DNA of 64,000 nt from contig CAMXCT020006649.1 in assembly GCA_947184155.2 (NCBI GenBank), forward strand, positions 311,792-375,791. Reading direction: 5' to 3'. The position numbers and the translations under genes are program-made. The notes beneath the pieces were generated by a model. That model was not told the origin of the DNA. It made no database searches and was given only the letters and a program-made list of their open reading frames with translations. The stretch is from Cladocopium goreaui (taxonomy: Eukaryota > Sar > Dinophyceae > Suessiales > Symbiodiniaceae). Below, piece after piece: positions 33,180-45,060 of this stretch; the stretch's first letter is position 1, and each line of letters begins with the position of its first letter.

Positions 33180-34900
33180 TGGAGAGGACAATCAGAGAAT
33201 AGATGTGCCGTGGTCAAAACATCGTATATGGTTTATGGTCGTCCATCCCATATTAGGAATCCTTACTACGGATATATATTAAATCCTAGTAATGGATTGA
33301 TGACCATCCCCCAACTAAAAAAAAACGAACATGTTTGGACCACGGCACATATGGTTTCCCAGCGTTTCTGTACCATCAGTAATGACAGGGTGGTCTTTTT
33401 CGGGGATCTCGCAATTGTGAGTGACCCCACTTGGCAGAACTAGTTGTGGGGATGGTATTATGGATACAAGTTGTGCTAGTACAATGAGGATGACTTTAAA
33501 AAAGGGGAACATAGGGGAACCTTGACCAACAATGATCAGATTGCTGAGTCGTTGAGCCACCAGTTGGGATGGAAAGCGGTGCTTGGGCACTTGGGGTTGT
33601 CCAAAATGGGTTTGCCTCTAAAATCCGATGGTGGATGATCATTTTCCCAGTCATTTATATAATGTAACATACTGCCCCCATTCTCAGACACATTTAAAGA
33701 TCATATCAAGTCGGTTATATCGATCGTATCAAGTTATATATTATATACCCATTGACTATCTCCGTATAACTTTTGTTGGTCAAATCCCCATTGTCTCCTT
33801 CTTCATGAAGTTCTGAAAGCATGGACACGTCTCCTGCACAGCTCATTTTTCAGCTCATGGCATGATGTCCGTGCCAAAATGCAATTTGCACACCCCGTAA
33901 GTTTGAACATAAATGGGGCGCCGCAGAATCCAAACATACCTCCCGTACAAGCCATATATCAGTCTTCCACGTAGCGTATATACGAGCTGCACAACTTGCA
34001 ACCTGTCCCAATCCATATAGTATAAATTATGTTTGATTGACTGACTTATATACTAGTAGTAGTCACTCATGTACGAATCAGTTGCATCATCAAAGCAACG
34101 GCTCTTCCTGTTCCATATCATGGCTGTGGGCCGTATCCATTGGTATCCCCCCTTTTCAGACGCACCCATTGATAGCATCTCCATACGACTGTCTATGGTT
34201 GCTGGTGAAATCTGGTGAATATGATCCTTAAGTCAACCCCGGATACATAAACCCTACTAATTGTGGGCTTACCCCCACAGTAGTGATAAATTACCAGTAA
34301 AATTGGTCACCCTCCTATTAATAAACTGGTGTCTTATTAACCCTGGATTGACATCGCATGGACGGGGACATCATCCCCGCTGTCATTGGATCACCTGCGG
34401 CCGCAAATCAATCATTTCCCCTGAGGAGTTGCGAAAGACTCCACGAAACCTCAAGTCATGGAGATCATGGAGAAAGGGGACTCAAAAATGCTATGTAGTT
34501 TTAATGGAGGTTTTTGTAGGATTATTTAAGGGAAAATCTACGGGAAACCATGGTTTGTCCCATTGAACACAGGAGATTTTCCTATGAAATTTCTCTTAAT
34601 CTTAAACCACTCCAATGATAGTAAGACCAGATGGTTAGATTTGTGGGACGCTTTCACCTAAACAGCTCGGGGATTGTGATTAAACCAAGGAAAATAGAGC
34701 GAGGCAGGGAGCCCAACAAATCTGTGGCCTTGAAATGTGTGTGGTATGGGGAAAAAAGAAACGTGTGATTTTTGAGGAGAAAATGATCAGAAACTGCTGA
34801 ATTTGGGAGTACCCCATACTTGGACAACCGCACATGATGAAAAATAATCCAAGGTAAGAAAACAAATGACAACCTTTACATACTTTTGCTGGTTGGCCAG
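33180..34900. other. Long putative intron without a clear exon
   Basis: No stretch combines a good splice site with protein-like composition on either strand. Short ORFs here read through dispersed repeat sequence. Confidence 0.35.
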
Positions 34901-35414
34901 CTGGCACTCAGGTTTGCTGCTGAGACCCATCGCACTCGGGTCCCTTACTGCGAAAGCTGGTAGACCTTCTTGAAACCTCTTTCATCCTTGCGGTCACCGA
35001 CTGGGTTGAAAGATGCTGAAAGCAGTGGCTCACCAGGTCGGTCACTTGGGGAAATGTTTCTCTTCCACTCTTCCAGGTCGGAGAATGTTCAAGATCGGAT
35101 GAGTAAACCAAGGCAAAAACTGGGGGAGTACCTTTGTTCAATCCCGGGGGAAGCCCCTAATTGATCAACCAGTGCCCTCCAACCCAACCCATCCAACTCA
35201 TAGCACCTCCTCTGGCACCCACTCCCACTCTTGGATGGTGACCTGATATACCAAGGTCACCAAGCTGGGACTAGTTTCATGCTGGAAACTTTTACCGTTT
35301 TCTGCCAGGAGATCACTACCACGGCTGGACTGTCAAAAAAATGTTGTATATGTGGGGGTACCCAAAAATAAATAGTTTATAATCGAAAATTGAGGGAATC
35401 CACTTAGGTGTCAA

Positions 35415-35473
35415 AGTCTGGGTTCTCCGCTTGCCGAAGCTTTCTCTCTTCAAGTTTTGGCTTGTAGAATTCC
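35415..35473 (-). CDS. Charged internal exon
   Basis: Acceptor GTGTGCTGAAG|G, frame EFYKPKLEERKLRQAENPDF D. The frame stops soon after (DT-stop), so either a non-GT donor follows or this is a C-terminus. Coiled-coil-like charge pattern. Confidence 0.5.
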
Positions 35474-36013
35474 TTCAGCACACAAGCCCTCTGACCACAC
35501 TGATTCGGTCATTCAACGACTTAATCCTGTGGATTGAGCCACGGCTTCTGAGGTATTAAAAAAACTCAGCCAACAGAGACTCCTAAACTTCGTCATGTGC
35601 TAAACCCAATACTACTCAATTACTGAGTCCCTGATATAACCATAAATCGCTATATAGTCAAAAATATGCCCAAAAAAACACTCGGTTTATGGCATTGCAA
35701 TCCCACAATCCGACAACACACAGAACAAACCGCCCTGGGTTCCTGGTCGTCAGGTGGCCAGTCAGGAAGTGCATACCACCATCTGCAAAGTAGATCCGCT
35801 ACAACCTGAGGCTTTTTGACGCTTCGGTGAAATCCTTCCTGGCCATGCTGGCCATGTCAGTACCAAAATCAGGTGACCTGAAATGGCGCCACACAAGAAT
35901 TCTTGTAATGGGGAAAATGATGAACTGATGAAGCATCAAAATTCAGGGTGTCCTCTTTTCAGAGAAAAAACATACAACATCATATAACATCTTGTAATTT
36001 GGGGGTTGCCCAC

Positions 36014-36113
36014 ATTGGACAACAATGCGCCCGACATGGAGTGTGGCCTGCTGTTTGGGTGTGCGATCGCGCTTCTTGACCAGATTGTCTTTCTTATCTT
36101 CTTCATCTGCGTC
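36014..36113 (-). CDS. Charged exon, block 37.0-36.0 kb
   Basis: Acceptor AATCCGTTTCAG|G, donor GTCCAAT|GTGGGC. It reads DADEEDKKDNLVKKRDRTPK then QQATLHVGRIVVQ. Fourth of four exons that join in phase 0. The composition suggests a nuclear, disordered linker. Confidence 0.75.
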
Positions 36114-36365
36114 CTGAAACGGATTGTCAGGAACTCTTGGCACAAGACTTTTGTAATTGGAGAGGTTTGTAAAAGAATGAATAGACGTCTGATAGAATGA
36201 TGGATCCATACAGTGTTGTGTTCACAGCTTCAGAGTGCATTTGTCTGAAAAATGAGGGATTTTATATCCACGGTCATGGCTATTTTAATAATACAATGAC
36301 GAAAAAATCATGAAAATGATGATCATTAGCCAATACCGTCAAAATTGGGGAGAACAGGGTGCCAC

Positions 36366-36416
36366 CGCTTCGCGTCCTCGTCCGGCCCATCTCTTTCCCT
36401 CTTCAGCAGTGCCATC
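36366..36416 (-). CDS. 17-codon exon
   Basis: Acceptor TTTGACGCAG|G, donor GAAGCG|GTGGCA, 17 codons, phase 0/0: DGTAEEGKRWAGRGREA. Third exon of the chain. Confidence 0.65.
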
Positions 36417-36621
36417 CTGCGTCAAACTTCCCCAGAGACGATGGTCTCGGTTGGTCAGGTCAGGCATTGCCCATTTCGATTACAAGTGGCAGAAACGATC
36501 CCGAAATCCAAAACTCAGGTCCTCTGACTTTTGGTGGCCTTTGCCTTGGCTTTCTTGTTATCTCCTTGGTCTCCTTGGTCTCTTTGGCCCAACACCCAAC
36601 ATCACCCAACCCATGACTCAC

Positions 36622-36657
36622 CCCGTCTGGGACGCCGGCCTTCATCAGAGCTGTCAC
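36622..36657 (-). CDS. 12-codon microexon
   Basis: Acceptor GCGGTTGCAG|G, textbook donor GACGGG|GTGAGT, 12 codons: VTALMKAGVPDG. Phase 0/0 with exons on both sides. Confidence 0.7.
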
Positions 36658-36916
36658 CTGCAACCGCTCCATTTTCTGGCCATTCTTATGGTGAATTGGC
36701 GTGCGAAAATGATGATCATCTATGATGAGCCGCGAAAAAAAAAAAACAGTCTGAAAGGGACAAACCCATTTGGACCCCTTCGTCAGCTGGAGTTTTTTGG
36801 CGTAAACATCTGCTGTCTGATCTGATTTTGGGAAGGTTTGCTCCAGTTCAGCTGATTGGAAGTCCATCGCAGTGGAACGGTTGGGTGTTTTGAATCGTTC
36901 GCTTGCTGAAATCCAC

Positions 36917-37018
36917 ATCCATCATCCAAGGTGCACCCCGATTGAGCGCCGGACTGCTACTGCTGCTGGAGCTGTCACTACTTGAACTTTGCCTGACTTC
37001 GGGCTGGGTCAGATGGAT
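36917..37018 (-). CDS. Ser-rich exon
   Basis: Acceptor CCCTCATTTTCAG|, donor ATGGAT|GTGGAT, 34 codons: IHLTQPEVRQSSSSDSSSSS then SSPALNRGAPWMMD. First exon of the four-exon chain. The acceptor lies in a repeated terminus (CTGAAAATGAGGGAT on the plus strand) shared with other foldback repeats. Confidence 0.75.
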
Positions 37019-38279
37019 CTGAAAATGAGGGATATCTATACATAAAAACCATTCTATATATAATGATAATATTTCGAAAAGGGCTTTAATGGAACATATT
37101 ATATATATATATACATACGTATATATAATATGATTCTATAACCAAAACCCACCCCAAAGAAACGCTACTTTGTAGCACTGGGTGTGTTCATTTTGGGGTC
37201 CTCTGCTATGGCAGGGTTATTTCTGGTTGGGGACAAGAAGGCCCATGGCCTTTGGTAAATTTTGGGAAGGAAAAGAAGCAAACAAAAAAACAAGGAAGGA
37301 GGCATACTAGTGACATGGATTAGCATGGATTTGAAACAATGAATCAAGGAATGCAATCAGAATTAGAATGTTGAATGCACATAGCCAAGAAATCCTGAGA
37401 ACATGTATGTGTAGATCAACTACTTCGGTATCTTTCAGCTCGCCCGCTTGCCCCTTACCACCACGGCAGGATGATTGCGAAAAATGATCGTGATTGACTG
37501 GTTAGTTTGACCATTCCAAAATATTTGAGATTGGTGTTTTCTAATGGATTTGCGGCACTCCCCAATATACTGTATTGGATACTACTGTATTTCTTTTCAT
37601 GAGCGCTATGCAGTTCAAGTCGAACTACACGTCAGCAGCAATCCTTGAGCTGATGGAGAAAGGAAACCTAGAACAAAAGTGTTCGAAAAAATGGAGTCAT
37701 TGAGCGGCGGGATATGCTGCTTTCATGCACCTTTTACACGGGACCCTGCGGGGTAAGCCAAAGCTTGTGCCAAATGCCTGGATAATACTGTATACCTCTA
37801 TATAATCATCAATCAACAGGGACTTAGCGGCATTGCTTAAGTGTCCATGGATGCCTCTGTTATCTGAGTCTCCCGGTTTTCTGCTGCCTCTCTTCTTTCT
37901 TTTTTGCAGCGCCCTTTGCCTGCGGTCAAGACCCTTTGGCAGGTCAGTTGCCCTGCCCCCGATGTTTACAGTGTTACAGAACCAGGCGTGCAGCAAACAC
38001 TACAACTTACACTTACCCTTTTTTGAATCCTTTCCACAGGATCGCATTCCAAATTTCTCGGTTTCATTCTGGAAGTACCAGCCTTGCCCTTTCCCTTTCC
38101 TGCTTTGGGTTTGCCGCCTGCGGGCCACGCAACAATTGAATGAATCGAACCTGGGCCATTCTGTCTCACCGCTTGGCCCATGGCCATTGCGGTTGGTTTG
38201 ACGATGATGCTCCACCGGCCTGTAGACTTGCCATTTGTGTCCGCCTGGAGTCAGCTGCATGGCAGATTGGGGGCCGTGT

Positions 38280-38640
38280 TTCTCGACGACAACGATGACC
38301 ACGACAACAACATCATCACCATCAGCATCGTCGTCGTCGTTGTCGTCGTCATCATCATCATCGTCACCACCATCATCCTCATCATCATCATCATCACCAT
38401 CATCACCACCATTACCATCGCCATCATCACCACCACCAACACCACCACCACCACCATCACCATCACCATCACCATCACCATCACCATCATCATCATCATC
38501 ATCATCATCATCGCCAGCGTCATCGCCATCATCATTGCCATCACCATCACCATCATCATCATCATCGTCATCGTCATCGTCATCGACATCATGGACATCA
38601 CCACCATCACCACCATCACCACCTTCGCAATCGTAAATGA
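38280..38640 (-). repeat. (CAT/CAC)n trinucleotide tract
   Basis: About 360 bp of CAT/CAC/CGT triplets. It gives poly-Asp/Gly on the minus strand and poly-Ser/Ile/His on other frames. Same kind of repeat as 12,384-12,750 in the opposite orientation. Not treated as a gene. Confidence 0.9.
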
Positions 38641-39344
38641 CGTGAAATACAATATTTATCAACAGACCCAGTTGCCTGGGGTATGGTGCAAACCTTTGCC
38701 ACCTTCAAGAGGTTTGCTCATGAGGTTCGAAACCATTCTCTCGTTTTGATTCGTTTCAGCCAGCCTGCAAAAAGGTTTCAAATGGAGCCTCTGACCCTAA
38801 ACAAAGCCTTAAATCGGCAAAGAAAAAGATAGTTCAACGGATACATGTATCATTTGGTTTTGATTTCCATACATGGGTGGAACCAGAACTCTGTCCCTGC
38901 AGCCTTAGGCTTTGCTTGCGCCAAAGCGGCTAGGGTCATGTTCTTAGCAGGTCAGACAGGGTGGAAGGTGGCGTTTCAACAGTGGGCTGGAGCCCGGTCA
39001 TGTGCACCAACGAAATGAGGTTTTGTCAGCACAAACGATGATTTAACCAGCACATGGATTCTCCTTGCCATAGGGATTGACTGTACCCAAAACGAAAATT
39101 GGATTACCTGGAACTAAAATTGACCAATGAATCATGGGATTTGGGTCTGTTAAGGATTTGCTCGATCTATCACCAATCTATGGCGAAAAAAAATCGATCT
39201 AAAAAAGGTGCCAAGGGAAGACCCTACTTTATGACTTTATGACATCTGTGGCCGGAAACTGGGGAATTTCTATCCTCAACTCCATCGGATGGTGCTGGGC
39301 TGCCCTGCATCGTCAACCGCTGATGACTTGATGTTCACATTTTT

Positions 39345-39470
39345 CAAGTTTGACAACGGAGCATCATCATCCATCGCGCCAACCTCCCCGTTGAAGGTGG
39401 CCACTGCGAAAACCGGCAGCGTCGAGTGGATTCCCACTCCACTGAAACCGGGAAGTGAACCACCGAAACT
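39345..39470 (-). CDS. Possible internal exon
   Basis: Strong tract CACTTCCCGGTTTCAG| followed by GVGIHSTLPVFAVATFNGEV then GAMDDDAPLSNLK. The plus strand is also open across this stretch. Approximate ends. Confidence 0.4.
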
Positions 39471-40044
39471 GCTGTTTCTTGTTGCTGTCTTGGACTCTAG
39501 ATGGACGTAGTTGGGATGTGTTCAACTAGCTGCGTTCATCAAATCTTAGTCTGAGCACATTGCCAGCAACATGGCTTTGGTATAGGGCCAATCAAACAGC
39601 TTCCTAGTTCTGTCTTGGGACTGAGAAGTTTACAAGCTGGGACAATTGTGAACATATTCCCACGCACCTAAGTACTTGGCTATATGATGTTCCCATATGC
39701 TGCTTTTTTTCATTTCTCCGCCTAGAGCCAGGGGCAGCACATATCTGCGGCTCAGCCCTGCGAAAGTGTTTCAGATGCCAAACCTACGCGGTGCCCACCT
39801 TGCGGAGTCACAACCCGGTCATGTCACAACGGGTCGTTCTGTTTTCGGCTCAGTCTTCGGCGCAGGACTTTGCCGCATGTTGCAGCTAAGCTGTTGGCCG
39901 GCCTATGGAGTTCTACTGAAGACCTGGGAGGAATGGCATGAGGGGCAACCTCTCCAATCTGGCCATTCTTGATTTTTTTACGACCATGGAAGACCATGAA
40001 ACCTTACAAGCTTTCAGTGATGCTTCATCTTGTTGATTTCTTGG

Positions 40045-40164
40045 CATGATAAAGATGTACCAAGGCGGACACTCTCCCTCTCAAGCCCATCGGAGCAGTC
40101 AACTCAATGCAGCTGCACCATGACCCGGCGTGAGTCCTGCACAGAGCATCACGGGGATCAAGGA
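40045..40164 (-). CDS. Possible internal exon
   Basis: Acceptor TTCCTTTTCAAG|G, frame ALLDPRDALCRTHAGSWCSC then IELTAPMGLRGRVSAL, donor GCCTTG|GTACAT. No similarity recognised to the SH3b-like repeats next to it. Confidence 0.5.
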
Positions 40165-40344
40165 GTGCCTTGAAAAGGAAGAAAATCGGCAGTGTTTGGT
40201 ACAAAACCACCCCCATTCAAGGTGTTTATTGGGGAGAATAGCAGGCGTTTGAGCCCTTTAGCAAATATTCTCCCAATATTCTCTACTACGTATTTTCCCA
40301 ATTACGACTTTTGTGGGAGAATACATTCCTTGAATTTCTTTCAA

Positions 40345-40417
40345 GGGCAGTTGGTCCTTGGACTCGAAGAGCCAACCTCTACCATCTGCGAGTCGAAGAA
40401 ACCACGTGGCATTGACC
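40345..40417 (-). CDS. SH3b-like repeat 3, C-terminal exon
   Basis: Acceptor GCGATGCAG|G. It reads VNATWFLRLADGRGWLFESK. This is the conserved tail FLxLADGRGWxFExK of the repeated module, where a Gly-Trp sits in the last strands of an SH3-like fold. The donor is not clear. Confidence 0.7.
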
Positions 40418-40749
40418 CTGCATCGCCTCGTTGTCGCTGGGACCCACTGGATTTTACCATTGACACCATCAGTTGTTGGGTCTTGGGTCTTGACATGTCT
40501 TGACTATAAAACATATGGGGATATCATTGAAAATGCTGGTTGGTTGATGACCACTTTTTTTTTAGATTCGGACCCTCATGGGACTTTCAGGCTTTGTATA
40601 AACTTCTGTGAGAAACTTTTGGCTTTCATCATTGGCTTCAAGATCTTTCAAAAATCGGGCCGTTCTCATTTTTAAAAAAAATCGTCGCCAGCACTGCCAT
40701 CAGCAGCTTTTCAGTTGTTACTGCCATATCTGCCATCAGAATAAGTTCC

Positions 40750-40803
40750 TGACTCATCTATGGCAACGCAGTCGCCAGGGTGGACTGTGAGGCCAGTGCG
40801 GGC
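40750..40803 (-). CDS. SH3b-like repeat 3, middle exon
   Basis: Acceptor CGTAGCCAG|G. It reads ARTGLTVHPGDCVAIDES, the ARxGxxxxPGxxVxxxE segment of the module. It joins in phase 0 to 41,066-41,129, giving YSDE-ARTG as in the unsplit copy at 44.4 kb (YADDARVG). Confidence 0.7.
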
Positions 40804-41065
40804 CTGGCTACGGCCGCCAGGCCCTCCCCATTTCTGGAGATTCGGCCTGAACTTTTCGACATCTGGGGTTGTCCAAGAATAAGTTACAGTGCCCCCAAAA
40901 CCCGGTGGTGGTTTGTGATGGTTTGTCATGATTTCTCATGCTTGATCATGGTTGATCATATGGTTATTCATAGTCCATGGTGGTTTATCATAGTTTATCA
41001 TCACTTCCCCGGCTTTTTAAAGTCCGATATTGCGGTCTTAACCAGTTCTCCATGTGGAAGTCGAC

Positions 41066-41129
41066 CTCATCGGAATACGTGGGAGCCGCTCGGATCTCCA
41101 CATCACTGTCGCACACCACGGTGTAGTGC
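41066..41129 (-). CDS. SH3b-like repeat 3, N-terminal exon
   Basis: Acceptor CATTCCCACAG|G, donor GATGAG|GTCGAC. It reads HYTVVCDSDVEIRAAPTYSD E. Matches the start of repeats 1 and 2 (YxxxCxDDVExRxxPTY). Confidence 0.75.
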
Positions 41130-41832
41130 CTGTGGGAATGGGATCTGCGATTGATTTTCCATACGGATGAAGAGACTGGTATCTCCACTAGCTCTCTTGG
41201 CGCCAAGGTTTTGGATCTCTGGAGCGTGAAGTTGGTAAGTTGGTCATTCCATTCCAGATATTCCAGGAACTTCTTGCAACTCATCCCATCCCCCAGGTCC
41301 CACAGGGTCCCACACCACATGCCACGGGCAAAGTCTCGTGCTTCCGCCTTCGGTCTCACCTGGGATATGAAGCGTGAGTCTCATGGGGGATATCATGGGG
41401 ATATAGGCCTTAATCAGTGATGGATTTAAGTCATGAAAACTATGGTAAAATATGTTTGCAATGGGTGTAGGCAGTCAAATGTAATGGGGATATTATAACC
41501 GACAAATATTATTATGCCATTTTGATTTGCTTAAAAGTTAGAGGTAAACCCCCCAAATCCTATGCCTATGATCTTGAACAGTGTTTTCCCATGAAAAGGT
41601 ATCCCGTTTCCCGAAGTTTGGACAAACCCATCTATGAGCCCCAACCTTACAGAGCAAATGGAGCAATGCAGAAGAGTGGCGGTCGCACCAAGCAAACACA
41701 TCTACGAATTGTATCCAACATTATCCAACTATCTCACTCAATCTGCGTAAATTTCACCAAACTGTTGGCTTTCAATCAGATGAAATTCTGACTCTTTCCA
41801 GTGCAACTGTGGCCTTTTGCTGGGCACCGGAC

Positions 41833-41902
41833 CTCACTCATCACCAAGAGCCGGTCTTTGGTTTCGAAGACCCATCCTCGGCCATCCGCCAACTTCAGAA
41901 AC
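41833..41902 (-). CDS. SH3b-like repeat 2, C-terminal exon
   Basis: Acceptor TGGGTCTGAG|G, donor AGTGAG|GTCCGG, 70 nt: FLKLADGRGWVFETKDRLLV then MSE. The clearest copy of the conserved tail. Confidence 0.8.
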
Positions 41903-42274
41903 CTCAGACCCAGAAGAGCCGGGAACGTGGCAGAAGTTACATGTCTGAGGACATCTGCGGAGGATAATCCAGCACCGTCCACCATCAACCATGCAGCTTT
42001 ACACTTCTTCCGCATCCTTCAACATCTGTATGGCAAAGAATTTCATCCTCTCTCCCGCTCACCACTCCATCTGCGCCTAAAAGCCCAAAACAAAACCAAT
42101 AGAACAAGCCATAGCTTCCCAAAACAACACGTCAGAAAGTCGAAGCAAAAACAGCAGTTCCACTTTGGTATACTTTGATATGGGTGGATTCTACCCAGCA
42201 ACCGCGCATTCGCCACAGTGCAACGCTCATCCACTGCGATGCAATCACCTGGCCGTGGGTCTTTTTGAATACCA

Positions 42275-42371
42275 TACCCTCCAGTAATTTAAAATAGTTA
42301 TGGCCGGTTCACTATCGAGTTTCCCTTTAAAAGTGTGACTTTCCATAGTTATGTTGTATTGTCAGAGGGTA
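42275..42371. mobile_element. Family A MITE, diverged copy
   Basis: 97 bp, TA-CCCTCCAGTAATTT ... ATTGTCAGAGGG-TA. Weaker internal match. Its right TA overlaps a possible minus-strand donor (CACCTG|GTACCC) after the 42.4-kb exon. Confidence 0.7.
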
Positions 42372-42680
42372 CCAGGTGTCACAGTGGAAACATGATGCCT
42401 CATGATGCAGGCCTGAAAGCAAAACCACTCCAGTGCGCGCATCATCGGAATACCTGTGACCCAAAACGGCAGTTTCTCCGCACCAATGGTACCCGTGGTC
42501 ATCCATAGCATTGAAGAGAAACCCTGGTTGCTGGGAATGTCCGGGCAAACGTGCCAAATGCTACTGTGAAGTTAGCAGAGCATAGCAGAGCATAGCAGAG
42601 CAGTCTGGCTGTCCACTCATGGCGAGGCACGTGGGCGAAATCCGAGTCTCCACATCATCTTCGCAGATCAGGCAGTAGTG
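42372..42680 (-). CDS. SH3b-like repeat 2, N-terminal and middle exons (ends approximate)
   Basis: Two separated pieces match the module: HYCLICEDDVETRISPTCLA near 42,610-42,680 and YSDDARTGVVLLSG near 42,400-42,460. They correspond to the first and middle parts of repeats 1 and 3. Exact splice sites were not resolved. Confidence 0.5.
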
Positions 42681-43228
42681 CCAAAGCCTATTAGCCGAAC
42701 ACTTTCCAGCCATGAGTTCTCCTGCTGGGGATGAAGTGACTGACTAGTGACCTTGAAAGCCTTGAACTGCCAACTACCCATATGGCCCATGCGTTGACAT
42801 ATATGTTGTTTCCCACGCAACATGTTCCTATTCCGTTGCTTCACATTAGGAAATTTTGTTGATGCCCTCCATTTGGAGTTGTCTCAAAATTTGTCGCCGT
42901 TTTCCCCAGTACTATACTTGCCATATATTGACGGTCCCATCCTCCATTGTTTGATGTCCCAAAGTTGATGGCTAAATCCCTCCAACTTCCCAATTTGGCT
43001 GATTGAATAGCCAAGTTTCTTGTTTAACCATGTCATCGCCATTTTTCCCGAGTTGGTCAATATCCCCTAGTTGGAAGTTTCCTCCAATTAGGGTACCCCC
43101 AAATAATCCAAAAGTAGAAAACCTTAGAATCCATGGTTTTGGGGATCCACCATTTCAGGAAACCTCCATATCCCTAATTGGCTTCCCAGCTCCCGTTCGC
43201 TGTTGTGCCAAGTGGCCCACGTTCGAAC

Positions 43229-43289
43229 TCCTGCACCTCTGTCACGACCAGCAAACGATCCTTAGCCCCGCGCGACGCAAAACCTGTGG
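43229..43289 (-). CDS. SH3b-like repeat, tail exon
   Basis: Acceptor TGGACCACAG|G, donor ACAGAG|GTGCAG, reading FASRGAKDRLLVVTE. It matches the KDRLLVMSE end of repeat 2 and probably closes repeat 1. Confidence 0.6.
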
Positions 43290-43902
43290 TCCACTTGGAT
43301 TGGTTTAAGTCTTGGGGATGACCTACCAAGCCTCTAAGCGGTAGTTGTTTCATGTGGCTACGAGCCAAAACCCCGAAACCCTAAGTACCATAAAATAGTT
43401 AGCTCATGGGCGCTTATTCCCGCAAATTGGTAATTTTATTGGTTTTGACTCTTTGACCCATCCACATGTCATGTTTTATGTCATTAATTTAGTGATTTGG
43501 GATCATCCCATTGTATCCACTATCCACCATCCAGGTAGCCCCCAACCGATTGTTCATTTGCTTGAATCCCCATGATCATTTGGGAAGAATCCAACAAGGG
43601 AAAAGGATCAGAACATAGGGACAAGAAAATATGTTCCTCCTGATCTTTGCGTAAATCATGTTGCTGATCTGGATACCATTCAAAAACAATTGACCCGACC
43701 CGTATTGTTTTCGAGCCCCTGCTCATTGGTAGAATTCACCCTCAAGTTCTCTGGTGCATCATGTATTATATACACACACGCATTCACGTGCAATTGCCAT
43801 TCATCAAACTATGTGAAATACAAGTGGATATGACAAACAAGTGTAAATCCAGATGTTCATCAAAAGCACATCTTGCCGATCCAAGTGGTGGCCAACTTTT
43901 AC

Positions 43903-43976
43903 CCGTGATGCCGCGCCTTTGTCTCGAAGACCCATCCGCGGCCGTCGGCCAAGTGCAAAAAACATGAACCGTTGAC
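43903..43976 (-). CDS. SH3b-like repeat 1, C-terminal exon
   Basis: Acceptor GGAAGCTAAG|G, donor CACGG|GTAAAA. It reads VNGSCFLHLADGRGWVFETK then ARHH. Same VN(G/A)xxFLxLADGRGW core as repeat 3. Confidence 0.8.
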
Positions 43977-44268
43977 CTTAGCTTCCGAATGAAACATGTT
44001 TGAAAGTTTGGCGTCCTAAAGCAATAGCAGCCGATGACCAATGAGTGCCCATTCTTTCGTTTCATTCAAATTGTGCTTTCTTTTGAAGTCTCAAAACCAG
44101 TTGGTTACAATTGCATCTTGGCGAACCAGACCCTTCAAAAGGCCAAAAACTATGACCACAGCGCTGATATACCACTTCTTCAGCCAAAAAAAACATTAAA
44201 AAAATCATCTGAAATCTGTGAAACCAGCAGAAACCATAAATTGACCAGGACAAGTCCACTGGTGATCA

Positions 44269-44381
44269 TTACCCTCTGGTAAACTAACATAGCTATTGAA
44301 AATGGCCATAGAAATAGTGAGTTTTCCCATTAAAAATGGTGGATCTTTCCATAGTTGTTTGTAAAAGTTTACCAGAGGGTA
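44269..44381. mobile_element. Family A MITE, full-length copy
   Basis: 113 bp, TA-CCCTCTGGTAAACT ... GTTTACCAGAGGG-TA, strongly self-complementary. It lies at the start of the intron after the repeat 1 exon; one possible donor (GTGGAT) overlaps its terminal TA. Confidence 0.9.
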
Positions 44382-44416
44382 TCCACCACCAGTCGAAAGA
44401 TCCCCCGAGATCTCCG

Positions 44417-44508
44417 GCCACCCTTCGATCATCCACCACCAGGACTTGCCCGGGATGAAGAAAATGTCCCACCCGCGCATCATCGGCGTAGGTGGGTGAA
44501 GCGCGAAT
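44417..44508 (-). CDS. SH3b-like repeat 1, middle exon
   Basis: Acceptor GCCGATGCCAG|. It reads IRASPTYADDARVGHFLHPG then QVLVVDDRR. The best copy of the module's core: RASPxYxDDAR, Gly, and PGxVxxVxxR. Donor CGAAGG|GTGGCC keeps phase with 43,903-43,976. A later donor at 44,387 would break that phase. It joins in phase 0 to 45,551-45,589. Confidence 0.75.
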
Positions 44509-44559
44509 CTGGCATCGGCCAAGCGGCCAAGCGGAGCCATGATACATGGATAGACTGTA

Positions 44560-45060
44560 TAGATAGATAGATATGATACATGATAGATAGGGTAAAATCT
44601 ATACCATGATAATAACATAGATAGGATAAATTGGAAAGGTTGGGAAGATAGGATAGATTGGATAGATGGGATAGATCAGATACTGTAGATGCATATATCA
44701 ATAGATTACAGTGTCTTATGAAAGTACACAAATATCATGTACTCATTGTTTCGAGTTTTACCGGTATAATCTAATCAAGACATGTTTGCCGTTGTTTAGA
44801 ACATGTTTTTTCATCGTACATAAGGACATCCCTGAACTCTAAGGCTCTTAAACGAACTATTCCAATATCTATATACATATGTTACTTCGTATGCACGTAT
44901 ATGCGAAAACGCCTATGTACATTTATACAAACATAACATGATTGATATGTGTACATCTATGTTAACATGTATACAACAAAGGTATATGTAAATGCCATAT
45001 ATATATATATACATTACATACATATGTATTAATATAGAGATAGAGAGATCAAACACACAG
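44560..45060. repeat. (GATA)n-rich and TA-rich intron sequence
   Basis: (GATAGATAG)-type repeats at 44,553-44,690, then AT-rich sequence to 45,060. No exon seen. Confidence 0.7.

Noticed and set aside
38000-38749. 189- and 220-codon ORFs over the CAT tract
   Set aside because: Length comes from the triplet repeat; the non-repeat ends show no domain and no splice support.
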